This document shows, piece by piece, positions 25,623 to 37,621 of a DNA stretch of 64,000 nucleotides; position 1 is the stretch's first letter; each line of letters begins with the position of its first letter. The notes under the pieces were generated by a model that was not told the DNA's origin, searched no databases, and worked only from the letters and a program-made list of their open reading frames with translations. The stretch spans positions 149,694 through 213,693 of the forward strand of contig JAMPIV010013744.1 in NCBI GenBank assembly GCA_024509875.1, written 5' to 3'. Source of the stretch: Oreohelix idahoensis. Its lineage: Eukaryota > Mollusca > Gastropoda > Stylommatophora > Oreohelicidae. Made by a program: the position numbers and the translations under genes.

Positions 25623-26238
25623 AAAGACATACCATTGTGGGAAAATAAACCATGTATTCATCCCATAAGTCAATGGACAATGTTTGGTAGACACGGACTG
25701 GGCGTGATGATACCACCCCAACAGTACATTCAGTAATAGTTCTCCTGGGACAATCTAATATAATTAATATTAACCAGACTTATAACATACCTTTGTAATC
25801 ACATTCCATTTTATTATGTCATATAATTATGCATTCCATTTATAACTCCATAATATTTCATATGTTCTGACCAACAAACATTTGGTTCAGAACAAATAAA
25901 TTTAACAAAAGATTTAATATTTAAAACTAAAACAGCCTGAGTTAGTTCAGTGTGTTATAAATTTTATTATTATTATTATTAGACTTATTAAATATCTGTG
26001 TGTGTGTGTGTGGGTAATCTACTACAACACATTACATTTCAGTACCCTAGACTTTTTTAACGTAGCTACATTCATATTAGTAGAGAAAAAAAGATATGTT
26101 TGAGGTCGTAAGTGGTAGTAAGAAGGGCCTTCTGTAATTCGCATCAACATTTATCTCAGGAGCCTTCACAGCTGACCTCATTCATTACACTAGGTAACAT
26201 CTCAACCATACAATACCATCAAAATCCACTACAAATAT

Positions 26239-26257
26239 TGGGGTCTTGTCCAGGGAT
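26239..26257 (+). promoter_or_regulatory. Element B primer-binding site, tRNA-Pro-like
   Basis: TGGGGTCTTGTCCAGGGAT lies five bases after the LTR end. It is a variant of the proline-tRNA site seen more clearly in element E (55668-55685). Confidence 0.6.
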
Positions 26258-26514
26258 ATTTAGTTAATCATAAATATTAGAATCTCCTGGTGGGAGAATT
26301 AAACCAGTGGGGACAGATTGTAAAAATTTAAAAGGGTCCCTTAAAATAAAAATGGAAAATCAAAGTTGGTGAATCTTCACAGCCAGTTGGTTAATTAATT
26401 AATTAATTAGAATTACCTTGGCCTATTTATTAATTAGAATTACCTGTCATTAGATAAGTAGAATTACCTGTCATTAAGTAATTAGATTTACCCTGGTCAG
26501 TGTTATTTTGTATG

Positions 26515-28258
26515 ATGGCTGACCTGGCAAAGTTCAGATCAGCTGCTGTGCTAACGGCGAAGGAAATGGGAATGGATGGTCAGGTTTTAATTCAGTATGT
26601 AACTGCTGAATGTGACAAGTATATTGAAAGGGAAGATAGGAGGTTAGCTGAAGAGAAGAGGTTACAAATTGAGGCTGATAAAGAACTTAAGAGGCTGCAG
26701 ATTGAGGCTGACAAAGAGGCTAAAGCATTAGAGGCAGAAGATAAGAGAAGGGAGGCAGAAGAAAAACGACAGCAAAGGGAAGCAGAAGAAAAAAGATTGA
26801 CTGCCGAAAGGGAGGCAGAAGATAAAAGATTGACTTCCGAAAGAGAAGCAGAAAATAAAAGGTTGACTTCCGAAAGGGAGGCAGAAGATAGAAGGTTACA
26901 AAGGGAGCACGAATTACGACTAAGGGAGCTGGAATTACAAGGCCATGCTCCTGAAAATGGTGCCAGCCCTTTTGCCTCAGATGCTACGCCCAGTCAGGGA
27001 GTCTCAAACTCGGCTATGGGGTTTCATTTAGACCATTTTGTTGAAAAAGACGATGACATCGAGGGGTACCTCAGTCGTTTTGAGTTATTAGCTACTACAT
27101 ATGGGTTAGAGAGAGAGAGGTGGAGTTTAAAGTTATCACAGGGACTGAGAGGTACTTCTTATGAAGTCTTCGCAAAAATGAACAGAGAAGACCAAGACAA
27201 TTATGACATGCTAAAGCAGGCTTTGTTATTAAGATACGAAAAAAAATGGTGAATTTTACCGTAAGAAATTTAGAAATGCCAAACTGTTGTCTGGGGAGAC
27301 ATACCACCAATTCTCTGCCAGACTGGAAACCTATTTGGAGAAATGGACTGCTCTGGGGAAGACCCAAGATCTTAAAGAAATGATCATGATAGAGCAATTA
27401 AGAGAGTCCATGGCTCCAGACTTGAGAAAATTTCTCATGGAACAAGGTGCAGAGAGGTTGGGGGAGGTTTTAAATGTCGCTGAGAGGTATCAGGCAGCCC
27501 AGGCAGAGGTAAGTGGCACTAAAAAGAAGCACATAGAAAATTTTAAAGCTCCACAGCAATTTAATAAATTTGATAACCGAGAACAGGGTAATAAAGGCAG
27601 GACAAACTTTGATAGGCCAAGAAATGACTATCGTGACAGAAACTCACAGTTCAATGACCAAAAATATAATGAAAGAAAACCGTTAAACCAAGGAAAAAGA
27701 TGGTGCAAATGGTGTAAGAAAGACAACCATAACACCGAATTTTGTAGAAGGAAACCTTCAAACATTGCTGCAATGAAGTCGGGGACTCAAAGATTAAAGG
27801 TTAATCCTAATGGACAGCAGGAACCTTATCACCCCCCAGTTTGTGAGGATGTTATTTGTAATGGGGTCACCATAAGGTGCCTTTATGATACAGGTTTGGA
27901 TTATGATTCAGTTGTGAAGTCTAGCCTAGTGGACCCAAGTCAGTATACCACAGAAACAGTGGAAATACAAGGGGCGACTAAGGACATACCACTCATGACA
28001 CTTCCCATCGCAAGGATAACGGTGAAAACTCGCTATGTGGAAGGAGAAATCAGAGCAGCAGTGATAGATGAACCAATCTACCCTCTGATATTGGGGTGTA
28101 GGTACGTCTTCTTGGGGAATCCCGAGAGACCTGTGATCATGGCGACAGTGCAGACCAGGTCACAGAAAAAGGAGGAAGAAGGTGAACCTATAAATGCTCA
28201 TCCAGAGGAGATGAGGAAGGCGCAGGCTGAGGATAGGACACTCAAGCCATGTTTTTAA
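26515..28258 (+). pseudogene. Element B Gag and protease, frameshifted
   Basis: The start ATG at 26515 is chosen because MADLAKFRSAA matches the start of E Gag (MADLAKFRSAAVQ). A charged coiled coil comes first (REAEEKRQQREAEEKRL repeats). The capsid follows: a FHLDHFVEKDDDIEGYLSRF block, then a SCAN-related part with GEFYRKKFRNAKLLSGETYH and RKFLMEQGAERLGEVLNVAE. A CCHC knuckle (CKWCKKDNHNTEFC) and the aspartic protease motif CLYDTGLDYDSVV come next. An extra A in the run at 27238-27246 shifts the frame and ends the first part at 27252. The frame resumes and runs through protease to a stop at 28256-28258, where AAA appears to have become TAA. Confidence 0.93.
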
Positions 28259-30963
28259 AAATTGCCCAAATGCCACACACCTCCAAGCAAAGGAGAATAT
28301 TTTATGAAGAACAAATTATTATATAGGAAGGCCGGAACTGGAACAAATGGTCACAACCAGCTGGTTCTTCCCACTTCATATAGGGATAAAGTGATGGAAC
28401 TCGGGCATGCGATTCCCTTCAGTGGTCACATGGGGATCAGCGCCACAGGACAGCGTATAGCTTGTCATTACTTCTGGCCAGGGATAACGGAGGATATAAA
28501 AAGATATGTCAAATCCTGTCCAGAATGTCAAAGGGTAGCTCCAAAGCACTGGACTGCTCCTGCAACTCTAGGGGAAATGCCCATAGTGGGAACACCTTTT
28601 GAGAGGGTTGCAGTGGATATTGTGGGACCTCTCACTCGGACCAAGAGGAGGAACAGTTACATCCTTACTCTGGTGGACACTTGTTCTATGTGGGGAGAGG
28701 CGGTAGCCCTGCCATCAATTGATTCAAAACATGTAGCAGAGGCACTACTTACAATATTCACAAGATTAGGATTCCCGCATCAAATCTTGACTGATAATGG
28801 CTCACAGTTCAAGGGGAAACTAACGGAAGAAGTTTTTAAGCTATTTCAAGCCAGACACTTTCATTGTAGTCCGTACCATCCACAAGGGAACGGCCAGGTA
28901 GAGAGGTTCAATGGGACTCTCATTTCTATCCTGAGGAAGCTGGCACACGAAAAACCGGATCTGTGGGATCAATTCCTGCCCGCCGCGTTGTTTGCGTATC
29001 GGGAGGTACCACATAGTTCAACCGGGATGGCTCCCGCAACTCTGCTATTTGGGAGGCCAATAAAAGGTCCATTGGAAGCTTTATTAAGGACCTGGACAGA
29101 TGAGAAGGCAGAAGAGACTGTTACCTCATCGTATCAATATGTGAACGAACTGACCACTCGTCTGAAAGCTGGATGGAAACTGGCAAATGATAATTTGAGA
29201 CAAGCCAGGAAGAAACATGCAGCATATTTTAATAGGAAGGCAAAGGACAGAGAACTAGCTGTGGGAGAGAAGGTGCTTCTTCTACTACCCGGCAGCCAGA
29301 ATAAATTACAAATTGGATGGCAAGGTCCATATACGGTTCTAGAGAAGGTGTCTAGAACAAACTATAAAATTGACAAAAAGGGGAAGGAGAAAGTTTATCA
29401 TGTAAACCTGTTAAAGAAGTATCTGGACAGACCACTCCAGGAAAGCACCCCCTTACTGACCTTGGCTATCGCAACTCAAATGCAAAAGGAACCACTCACC
29501 TCACATGAATACCCATTACATCCTTGTGAAACAGCGGCACAAGTAAAAGTCAGTAAGCACCTGACTAAAAATCAGAGGGAGAGAGTTCAACAGGTTCTAG
29601 AGGAACATACAGATGTATTAACAGATAAACCAGGACATACAAATTTGCTACAGTATGACATGAAACTGGTAGACTCAAACCCAATCTGTATGAGAGCCTA
29701 TTCTATTCCGTTCGCGAAGGAGAAGGCATTGAAAGAAGAAATAGATTATTTGTTGAAGGAGGGGATTATTTCACACAGTGAATCATCTTTTAGCTCCAGT
29801 GTAGTTTTGTTGAGGAAACCGTCTGGGGAACACAGACTGTGCATAGATTACAGGAAACTGAATGCTGTCACAGAAGGACAAGTGGATCCATTACCAGACA
29901 CAAAACAGTTATTTGCCAGATTAAACAAGGCAAAATACTTTTCAAAGGTGGATCTTAGTAAAGGCTATTACCAGATTCCAGTGAAGCCTGAAGTGAGACC
30001 TTATTTAGCTTTTAGCACCTCGGAAGGACATTATGAATTCAACATGCTACCATTCGGATTGAAAAATGCTCCGAGTGTATTTTCAAGGATGATGCGCAAA
30101 TTGTTGGATCCCTTGAATAACCCATGTATCACGAATTTCATGGATGATATTCTCGTCGCCACAGAGACATTTGAAGAACACATTAACTCTCTAAAAATGT
30201 TATTTGATAGGCTTAGGGAGGCGAACTTAACTGCTAGGCCAACAAAATGTTGTATTGGATGCAAAGAGTTGGAATTCTTGGGACACACTGTATATCAGGG
30301 TAACATGACCCCTGACCCCAAGAACTTGGAAAAAAACTGCAGAGAGCACCTAGACCACAAACAAAAAAGGATGTGCGATCATTCGTGTCGTTATGTGGAT
30401 TTTACCAAAAATATATCAAAAATTTTAACTCTATTTGTGCTCCTCTGACTGATCTGACTCGCAAGGGACTTCCAGATAAAATTGTTTGGACTGCGCAATG
30501 TGAATTAGCTTTTCAAGAGTTAAAGGATAAACTCACTAGCAAGCCTATTCTCAAATTGCCTGATTTGACACAGGACTTCGTGGTGAGAACAGATGCAAGT
30601 AATGTAGGCCTCGGGGCGGCTTTGTTGCAAAGGTCATCTTCACCCGATGGGGAACTGAACCCAGTCGCTTATGCAAGCCGCAAATTGAATAAAGCGGAGC
30701 AAGGATATTCCACAAGCGAAAAAGAATGTTTAGCGTTAATCTGGGCGATAAAAAAGTTTCAAATCTATCTGTATGGTAGGACTTTTGTGGTCCAGACGGA
30801 TCATCAGCCCCTGGTATTCTTATCTCAGGCTAAGCATGAAAACGCAAGATTGTTGAGATGGTCTTTATTATTGCAACCTTATCAGTTTATTATCGAATAC
30901 ATCCCAGGGTCATTGAATGTCGGTGCAGATTTCCTCAGTCGGCACCCCTGTGATCAAGATTAG
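28259..30963 (+). pseudogene. Element B integrase-RT-RNase H, frameshifted
   Basis: The frame continues from Gag-PR after the stop. Integrase has an HHCC finger (His near 28406, Cys pair near 28512), catalytic Asp in VAVDIVGP, Asp in LTDNGSQ (28793), and Glu in NGQVERFNG (28901), again with a 35-residue gap. A GPY-type module (WQGPYTVLEKVSRTNY) follows. RT has IDYRKLNA, KVDLSKGYYQIPV and the catalytic box FMDD in place of YxDD. Two extra A bases near 30328-30340 shift the frame inside the RT connection. RNase H then runs in the new frame (RTDASNVGLGAALLQ, QTDHQPLVFL, GADFLSRH) to a stop at 30961. Confidence 0.93.
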
Positions 30964-31051
30964 AGTAGTGGCAGGCGTGAGGAGTAATTTTATCTATGTG
31001 TATCACTGGTTTTGGAACTTGCCGTAGTGCATGTTCTCAGGTGGGGAGATG

Positions 31052-33441
31052 TGTGATGAATTTACCATGATACAACGTTAAAATATCTCCCAATTTAACG
31101 ATAAAATGTAGGGTTAAAAATAATGCGTAAGATACTAGGAGACATGCTCGCCCATGCCAGCCTTTCCCACCGCCATTTAAAACTAACGAGTTAGACGTGC
31201 AGACGAAACGTTTACCCTTTGTAGACGGGAGAGAAAACGGAGAACACAAAAGGAAAAATATGACTGAACACGTGTTTGAAGATAGCAAGGCTAAAAGACG
31301 CAATTGGTAGTAAAAAATTAAAAAAAAAATTCACGTCACTAGTTGACACAAGGTAAGGAAATGGACAAAAAACGACTTTAGCTCTTGTCAGAAACAGTCA
31401 TTTCTTGGACTTTTACGATACTTGATTGTTATTTGAATTCAGCGGCAAACGCCGTGGAGAAGGTTCTCGAACAAATTTCAAGAAAAAAAACTAACCTTGA
31501 AAAAGTAACTTTTTCTTAATAATAATGTTATGAATATAAAACTTAGCTAGTTTGATAGCCCATCTTGAGCAGCGAAATAATATACTTTAAATTATACAGA
31601 CGGATAGATAATAAGGAAGATATTGACAAAAGACTGTGTTGTTCATATCAGGCGAGCGACTGCACTGTTAAAAAAAAATTTCACTAAAGTTTCAAATTTG
31701 CATCCTTGAGGCACGCAGATGCAAAAATCGAGCTGTAATTAAAGAGACGGGAAAGGTGGAGAATTGTGGCTAAAAATAACTTCGGAGGCAGAAGTGTGTA
31801 GGGTATTGCATGGCGTTGGTCCAAGAACCAAGCGTGTTTTTTATGAAAAAACAAGTAGAGACAGACGGACCAACAGACAGTAATACATACTTGACTGAGA
31901 GCTGACTGAAATTTGACTTTTGGTTGTAGATTTGAAAGTTGGGGGGGGGGGGGGTCGGGGATTGGATGAATGAAATCATATTGGCAGGACAGAGATGCGC
32001 ATTTTTGCCATTCGTTACAAGACTGTCCAGAGACACAGTGGTTTAGTACCTGTGGTGTTGTTTCCAGAAGATAATACATATTTTAGTGGGACGCCATCAT
32101 ATAGCCAGCAGCTCAGCTGAGTTTTGCTAGCATTTAACTGTGTTCTCAATTCTGAATTCTGGTAAGAATGAAAGCAATTCTTTTGTACATTTTAATATTT
32201 CGAGTGATTGATACTGCCATATCATATAAAATGATTACGACAAGTAAGTGCTCGCTCTAGATCCCCAGCCCAAGTTCAGGGTCTAGAGACAAACAAAATA
32301 TATGGACGCCTACTAAAACTATGGAAGGCGGATCTATTGTTGAGATCAGTGGAACATATCACCTATCTTATTGAATAGAAGGAAACTATTGAACATATCT
32401 CAGATGCAATGTAGTCTTGGGGAACTAGTACTATGTGAAAACAACTGGGTAAGATGTGCTGTGTGGTCAGAGAGATCTGACCCAGTCTGTGTGGTGTTGT
32501 TGTGTAGTGTTGTGTGCAGAAGTGGCTCAGTTGGTAGAGTTCTGACACATGCCACAAAACTTTTATTTCAGAATTGTGAGTTTCTGTTTGGCACCGAAGA
32601 GGTGCCAAATGCTGTTGTGATATACACAAGCGTGGACCAGTGCAGTCTAACATTGTGTCAGAGCAGCCGAATAGTGTACCCCAGCACGGAGAGGAGGGGC
32701 CACCAGACTCTTGTACAAGATCGACGCAGTCGAGATAAGTGAGATCTGGCCTGCTGGGAATTCACCAACTAATTTACCAACGAATTTACCAACTAATTTA
32801 TCAACTAATCCACCAACTAATTCACCATCTAATAAAGACATACCATTGTGGGAAAATAAACCATGTATTCATCCCATAAGTCAATGGACAATGTTTGGTA
32901 GACACGGACTGGGCGTGATGATACCACCCCAACAGTACAGTCAGTATTAGTTCTCCTGGGACAATCTAATATAATTAATATTAACCAGACTTATAACATA
33001 CCTTTGTAATCACATTCCATTTTATTATGTCATATAATTATGCATTCCATTTATAACTCCATAATATTTCATATGTTCTGACCAACAAACATCTGGTTCA
33101 GAACAAATAAATTTAACAAAAGATTTAATATTTAAAACTAAAACAGCCTGAGTTAGTTCAGTGTGTTATAAATTTTATTATTATTATTATTAGACTTATT
33201 AAATATCTGTGTGTGTGTGGGTAATCTACTACAACACATTACATTTCAGTACCCTAGACTTTTTTTAACGTAGCTACATTCATATTAGTAGAGAAAAAAA
33301 GATATGTTTGAGGTCGTAAGTGGTAGTAAGAAGGGACTTCTGTAATTCGCATCAACATTTATCTCAGGAGCCTTCACAGCTGACCTCATTCATTACACTA
33401 GGTAACATCTCAACCATACCATACCATCAAAATCCACTACA
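31052..33441 (+). repeat. Element B 3' LTR
   Basis: It starts TGTGATGAATTT after the polypurine tract GGTGGGGAGA and ends CCACTACA. It has a longer G run than the 5' LTR (about 31941-31955 against seven G bases near 24734). Confidence 0.9.
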
Positions 33442-33860
33442 CAGGCTTAATGTGGTGCCAGCTGCAATGGTGGATCTAAGCTCCGTAAAGAACACAAAGC
33501 AAAATCATGTTGATGATGTCTTTTTTCCCTCCATCTTTCCCGTTTTAATAATATATTCCAGATTTATTCTTCTAATAACATGCCCCCCAAAAAAGTAGAT
33601 TGGTTCTTTTTATTATGAATAATAAGCCTGCTTTGTGCACTGGCTTCTTTCAGGATATCCTCATTACTTTTTTTTAGGTGTCCATCGTATTATTTTCATT
33701 CTTCTGTGGTACCACATCTCAGTGGCCTCAAGGGATTTCCTCTCTTGTTTACTAATTGTCCATGACTCACTTCAATATGTCAGGATTTGGCTCTTTAAAA
33801 CAGTGGATTATTCTCTTACTTCCACTGACAATGATCTGCAGCATAAAATATGGGTCATTT
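33442..33860 (-). pseudogene. LINE ORF2 C-terminal fragment
   Basis: Read leftwards it gives ESWTISKQERKSLEATEMW, then YHRRMKIIRWTPKKSNEDIL, a long gap in conservation, then the LINE-type ending SLDPPLQLAPH with stop at 33447-33449. Several frameshifts and stops occur. It lies between the 3' LTR of B and the broken start of D. The RT domain is absent. Confidence 0.75.
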
Positions 33861-33919
33861 TAATAAAACGTTGCGATTTCCTGTGCTATTTCACTCTTCA
33901 CATCTGTGTGACGTAAATC

Positions 33920-34031
33920 GCCCATATTTTCGATGTGCGCGAAGCATGCTGGGATGTAAAAAGTCTTCAAAATTGATGAAAAGGCCATAATAATGCCTAA
34001 AAATTAAGTTGTGGTGTAGAATTGTGTTTTT
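33920..34031 (+). repeat. Remnant of element D LTR fused to pol
   Basis: This ~110-bp piece matches 47282-47394 of the D 3' LTR (CCATATTTTCGATGTGCGCG through GTGGTGTAGAATTG). It is joined directly to the protease catalytic Asp codon at 34032. Everything between (rest of the LTR, leader, gag) is gone. Confidence 0.88.
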
Positions 34032-36083
34032 GACACAGGTTCACAGGTGTCCACCATCACAGAGCAATGTTTCAGGGAGATGTTTGGAGGGCTCCCCTTG
34101 GATGAGGGTAGATGGGTGCGCCTGACAGCAGCAAATGGTGCCATCATTCCGTATATTGGTCACTTAGTGGTGGACATACAAGTTGGGTGCACAGTAGTGA
34201 AAAACTGTGGGGTTTATGTTGTCAAGGAAGTACAAGGACCTAGAAACCAGAAGAAAACACCAGGGATCATAGGTACTAATGTCCTTGTGGAAATCCCAAA
34301 CATACAGAACATACTAAGATGGGACCCTCCAAGGGATCAGGGGATGACGCAGAAATCAGACTCTATAAAAGTATTGGTAGCTGGGAGAAAGCAAACCCAC
34401 ATACCTGCTCGATCGATCAGGGCCATAACAGTCAAATGCAGGAGAGGAGGCCAGTCAGAAAGAACTTTTCTCTTTGAGCCTAACAGAGACTTAGAACACA
34501 GAGGGCTGATTATGAGTCATACATTGACTGTTCTTAGAAGTGGGTCCTGTGATATTCAGGCCATAAATTTGGGAGATGAGGACTTGTTTTTAGCTCCCGG
34601 GACACAAGTAGGAATACTGACAGAAGCTGGGGTGGACTATAGCACATATTTCAGAGTTGTAGGAGCTCAAGAGGTAGAAATGTCAGCAAGTCCACCATAC
34701 ACGAATCCAGAGCAAGAGATGTGCCCAATTGACCTGACCGGGTTTGAGGGCAGTGAGACTGAAGAGCAGGAAGTAAGAGCATTGTTGAGACGCTATGCCG
34801 ATCTTTTTGCCACAGATGAGACAGATGTAGGGTACACGGACAGGGTAAAGCACACCATCCCATTAACAGATGACACCCCAGTTAAGCAGCCTTACAGGAG
34901 AATACCTCCTGCTTTCTATAAAGAGGTACAGGATCACCTACAAGGATTGCTTGACAAACAAATAATCAAGGAGAGTTGCAGTCCTTGGGCCTCCCCAATA
35001 GTTTTGGTCCGGAAGAAAGATGGTCGGCTTAGACTCTGCGTAGACTTCAGGGCACTCAACAGCAAGACGAAGAGGGATGCATACCCTCTACCCCGAGTAG
35101 ATGAGTACCTGGATGCGTTAGGAGGAGCAAATATATTCTCATCGCTTGATCTGGCAAGTGGTTACTATCAAGTAGCAATGGATGAGAAAGACCAAGAGAA
35201 AACCGCCTTCACTACCCCTTTTGGACTTTATGAATACACCAGGATGCCTATGGGCGTAGCCAACTCGGCCAGCACCTTTCAACGATTAATGCAGAGCAGT
35301 ATGCATGATTTAGTGTTCCAGCTGATACTAGTATACCTTGATGACATTTTGGTGTACTCTGCTGACTTCACTAACCATTTGAGCCGACTGGAGAAAGTAT
35401 TCTCTAAGCTACGCCAGCTAGGGCTGAAGTTGAATGGAGGAAAGTGTAAGCTGTTTAGGACAACGATTGAATTCTTGGGGCATACTATATCAGCAGATGG
35501 AATAGGAGCTATGGAAGACAAGGTGAAGGCTGTTCACGACGCCCCTGTACCACGTTCCCAGACTGAGTTGCGGTCATTCCTGGGATTGGCCAGTTACTAC
35601 CGCAGATTTGTGCCGGGCTTTGCAAAGATAGCCAAACCGCTACATGATTTAGTAGCTGCGCTCAATCAAGGCATGCAGGCTAAAAGACGAAGTAAGTCAC
35701 CCATAGGAGAGTTGTGGACAGAAGAGTGTGCTGTAGCCTTTGAGACACTAAAAAAGGCACTAACCTCTACACTGCTACTGGGGTTCCCTAACTTCTCGCT
35801 ACCATTTATCCTCGAGGTAGATGCATCATTTGAAGGATTGGGAGCAATTCTTTCGCAAGTGCAAGATGGAACAAAGAAAGTCTTGGCATATGCAAGTTGC
35901 ACACTTCGACCCTCTGAAAGAAACTCAAAAAGCAGTATGAGGCTGGAACTGCTAGGTCTTAAGATGGCCATGACTGAGAAGTTCAGAGGTTACCTGCTAG
36001 GATCACAAGTAGAGGTATTTACAGACAATAGGGGTCTGGCCTTCTGGGAGAAAGCTAAACTGGGAGCTATAGAGCAGAGATAG
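34032..36083 (+). pseudogene. Element D protease-RT-RNase H
   Basis: The protein opens at the protease active site DTGSQVSTIT, right at the deletion junction, so the N-terminal part of protease and all Gag are lost. The RT follows with SPWASPIVLVRKKDGRLRLC, SLDLASGYYQVAM, MPMGVANSASTFQRLM and YLDDILVYS. RNase H has LEVDASFEGLGAILSQ and EVFTDNRGLAFW. The frame ends in a TAG where the conserved pattern EQRWMAQ expects Trp. Without that stop the frame would run straight into 36084. There is no start codon context of its own; the first upstream stop is at 34017. Confidence 0.92.
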
Positions 36084-37621
36084 ATGGCCCAGATGGCGAT
36101 GTTTAACTACACAATCCGACATCGGGCAGCAAGAGCCAATGGAAATGCAGATTATTTGTCCCGTTTTCCTATTGAAACCGCAGGCGAGGAACTGGAGGAT
36201 GACGCAAATGTTGCAATAAGTGGCATAACAGCTGAGGTTATCAGAGAGTTTACCCAGATACCATATGAGATAGGGTTGATGACAGCAACAAGCCAGAAAG
36301 ATATCAGTGAAAGGGTACCGGCCGAATCAACCACAGCACCAGCAACCACTCAAGCATTTCCCACCTATTCGCGTGAGGAATTGATAAATCTCCAGGGAGC
36401 TGATGATGTGGTAGCGATGGTTAGGAAGATGGTAAAGGATGGCACCAGACCTGCAGGAAAAGATGCTCGAAAGATCCCCTTGGCTGCAAAAAAACTACTT
36501 AATCAGAGTAACCGGCTCGAAGTGACAGATGGGTTGTTATACCGGACAGTGAAGGGATCAGATGGATCCAGCATGAAACAACTGGTAATACCTGAGTCCA
36601 TGAAACCACGGATACTAGACTCTGCTCACAGGGTGGGCCATCAGGGAAGAGAGCGCATGCTGCAGTTGCTGAGAAGTAGGTGCTTCTGGGTAGGCATCAC
36701 AGCTGATGTTGACGTCTTTTGTCGCAGATGCAACCGATGTAACGTGGCCAAGGCACCACAACTGAAGTTTCATGGGCCATCGGGAAACTTGATTGCCTTC
36801 AGACCACTTGAGGTGGTAGCAATGGATTTCACACTGCTAGAGCGGGATTCCACAGGGTTTGAGAATGTATTAGTGCTGACAGATGTGTTCAGCAAGTACA
36901 CCATTGCTATACCAACAAGAGACCAAAAAGCAACAACATTCACCAAGGCCCTGGTGGAAAAGTGGTTCCAGTATCTCGGAGCTCCTCAGAGGATACACTC
37001 TGATCAAGGCCGGAACTTCGAGTCAGCGATAGTCGCAGAGCTGTGCAAGGTATATGGAGTCCACAAGAGCCGCACTACAGCTTACAATCCTAAAGGCAAC
37101 GGGCAGTGCGAGCGCTTCAACAAGACGTTGCATGATTTGCTGAGACCCATGACAGCCGACCAGAAGCGAAGGTGGTCTGAGCATCTAGCGGAGGTGGTTA
37201 TGGTCTACAACTCTACGCCCCACTCTTCGACAGGGTACTCACCATACTACCTCCTCTTCGGCAGAGAACCGAGGCTTCCTCTAGACTTCATGATAGGCAC
37301 GCGCCCAGATGAAGAGCCGGAGACAACTGATGAGTGGCTGCAAGGTCACCTAGAGAGGTTGCACATAGCCCACCAAAAAGCTGCAGAGAGAATGCAGAAA
37401 ATGGCCGCTGACAGGAGGGAGAGAAGTAATCAGCTTCCAGGTCCCACACCATTGCGAGTGGGTGAAAGAGTGCGGAAAAGAGTGCACTACACTGACAGGG
37501 CCAAAATACAAGACGTGTGGTCCAACGACGAATTCATTGTATCGTCAATTCCAGAAGCTAGCGGTGGTCCTTATGTGATAAGGCCAGCAGGCAACGAAGA
37601 TCTGAAGATGAGGGTTGCGGC
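36084..37621 (+). pseudogene. Element D integrase, interrupted by element C
   Basis: It continues in the same frame after the TAG. The end of RNase H (GNADYLSRFP) comes first, then the integrase HHCC finger (HRVGHQGRERML ... CRRCNRC). The catalytic core follows: VVAMDFTLLE, HSDQGRNFES and NGQCERFNKTL hold the D, D and E. The C-terminal region includes GGPYVIRPAGNEDLKM. I see no chromodomain. The frame is cut at the element C target site GCGGC (37617-37621) and resumes at 46941. Confidence 0.92.

Larger units (their letters stand above)
23861..26233 (+). repeat. Element B 5' LTR, missing first 16 bp
   Basis: It matches 31068-33441 throughout and ends CCACTACA. Inside are a 12-bp tandem repeat (25552-25622), a tRNA-like segment (about 25311-25386), a TATAAAA at 25012-25018, and a TATTATT then TG repeat near 25970-26010. 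Confidence 0.92.
23861..33441 (+). mobile_element. Element B: Gmr1-like Ty3/gypsy retrotransposon, recently inactivated
   Basis: Long LTRs (23861-26233 and 31052-33441) flank Gag-PR-IN-RT-RNase H coding sequence. The two LTRs are very similar. The first 16 bases of the 3' LTR (TGTGATGAATTTACCA) are missing from the 5' copy, and no target duplication flanks the unit, so the left end is truncated or rearranged. Gag-pol has four small lesions, three of them in A or T/A runs. Its Gag and RT resemble element E closely, but the LTRs do not. Confidence 0.92.

Noticed and set aside
27240..27252. Programmed frameshift in element B gag
   Set aside because: It falls inside the capsid in an A run, while E stays in frame at the same place; a mutation or sequencing error is more likely.
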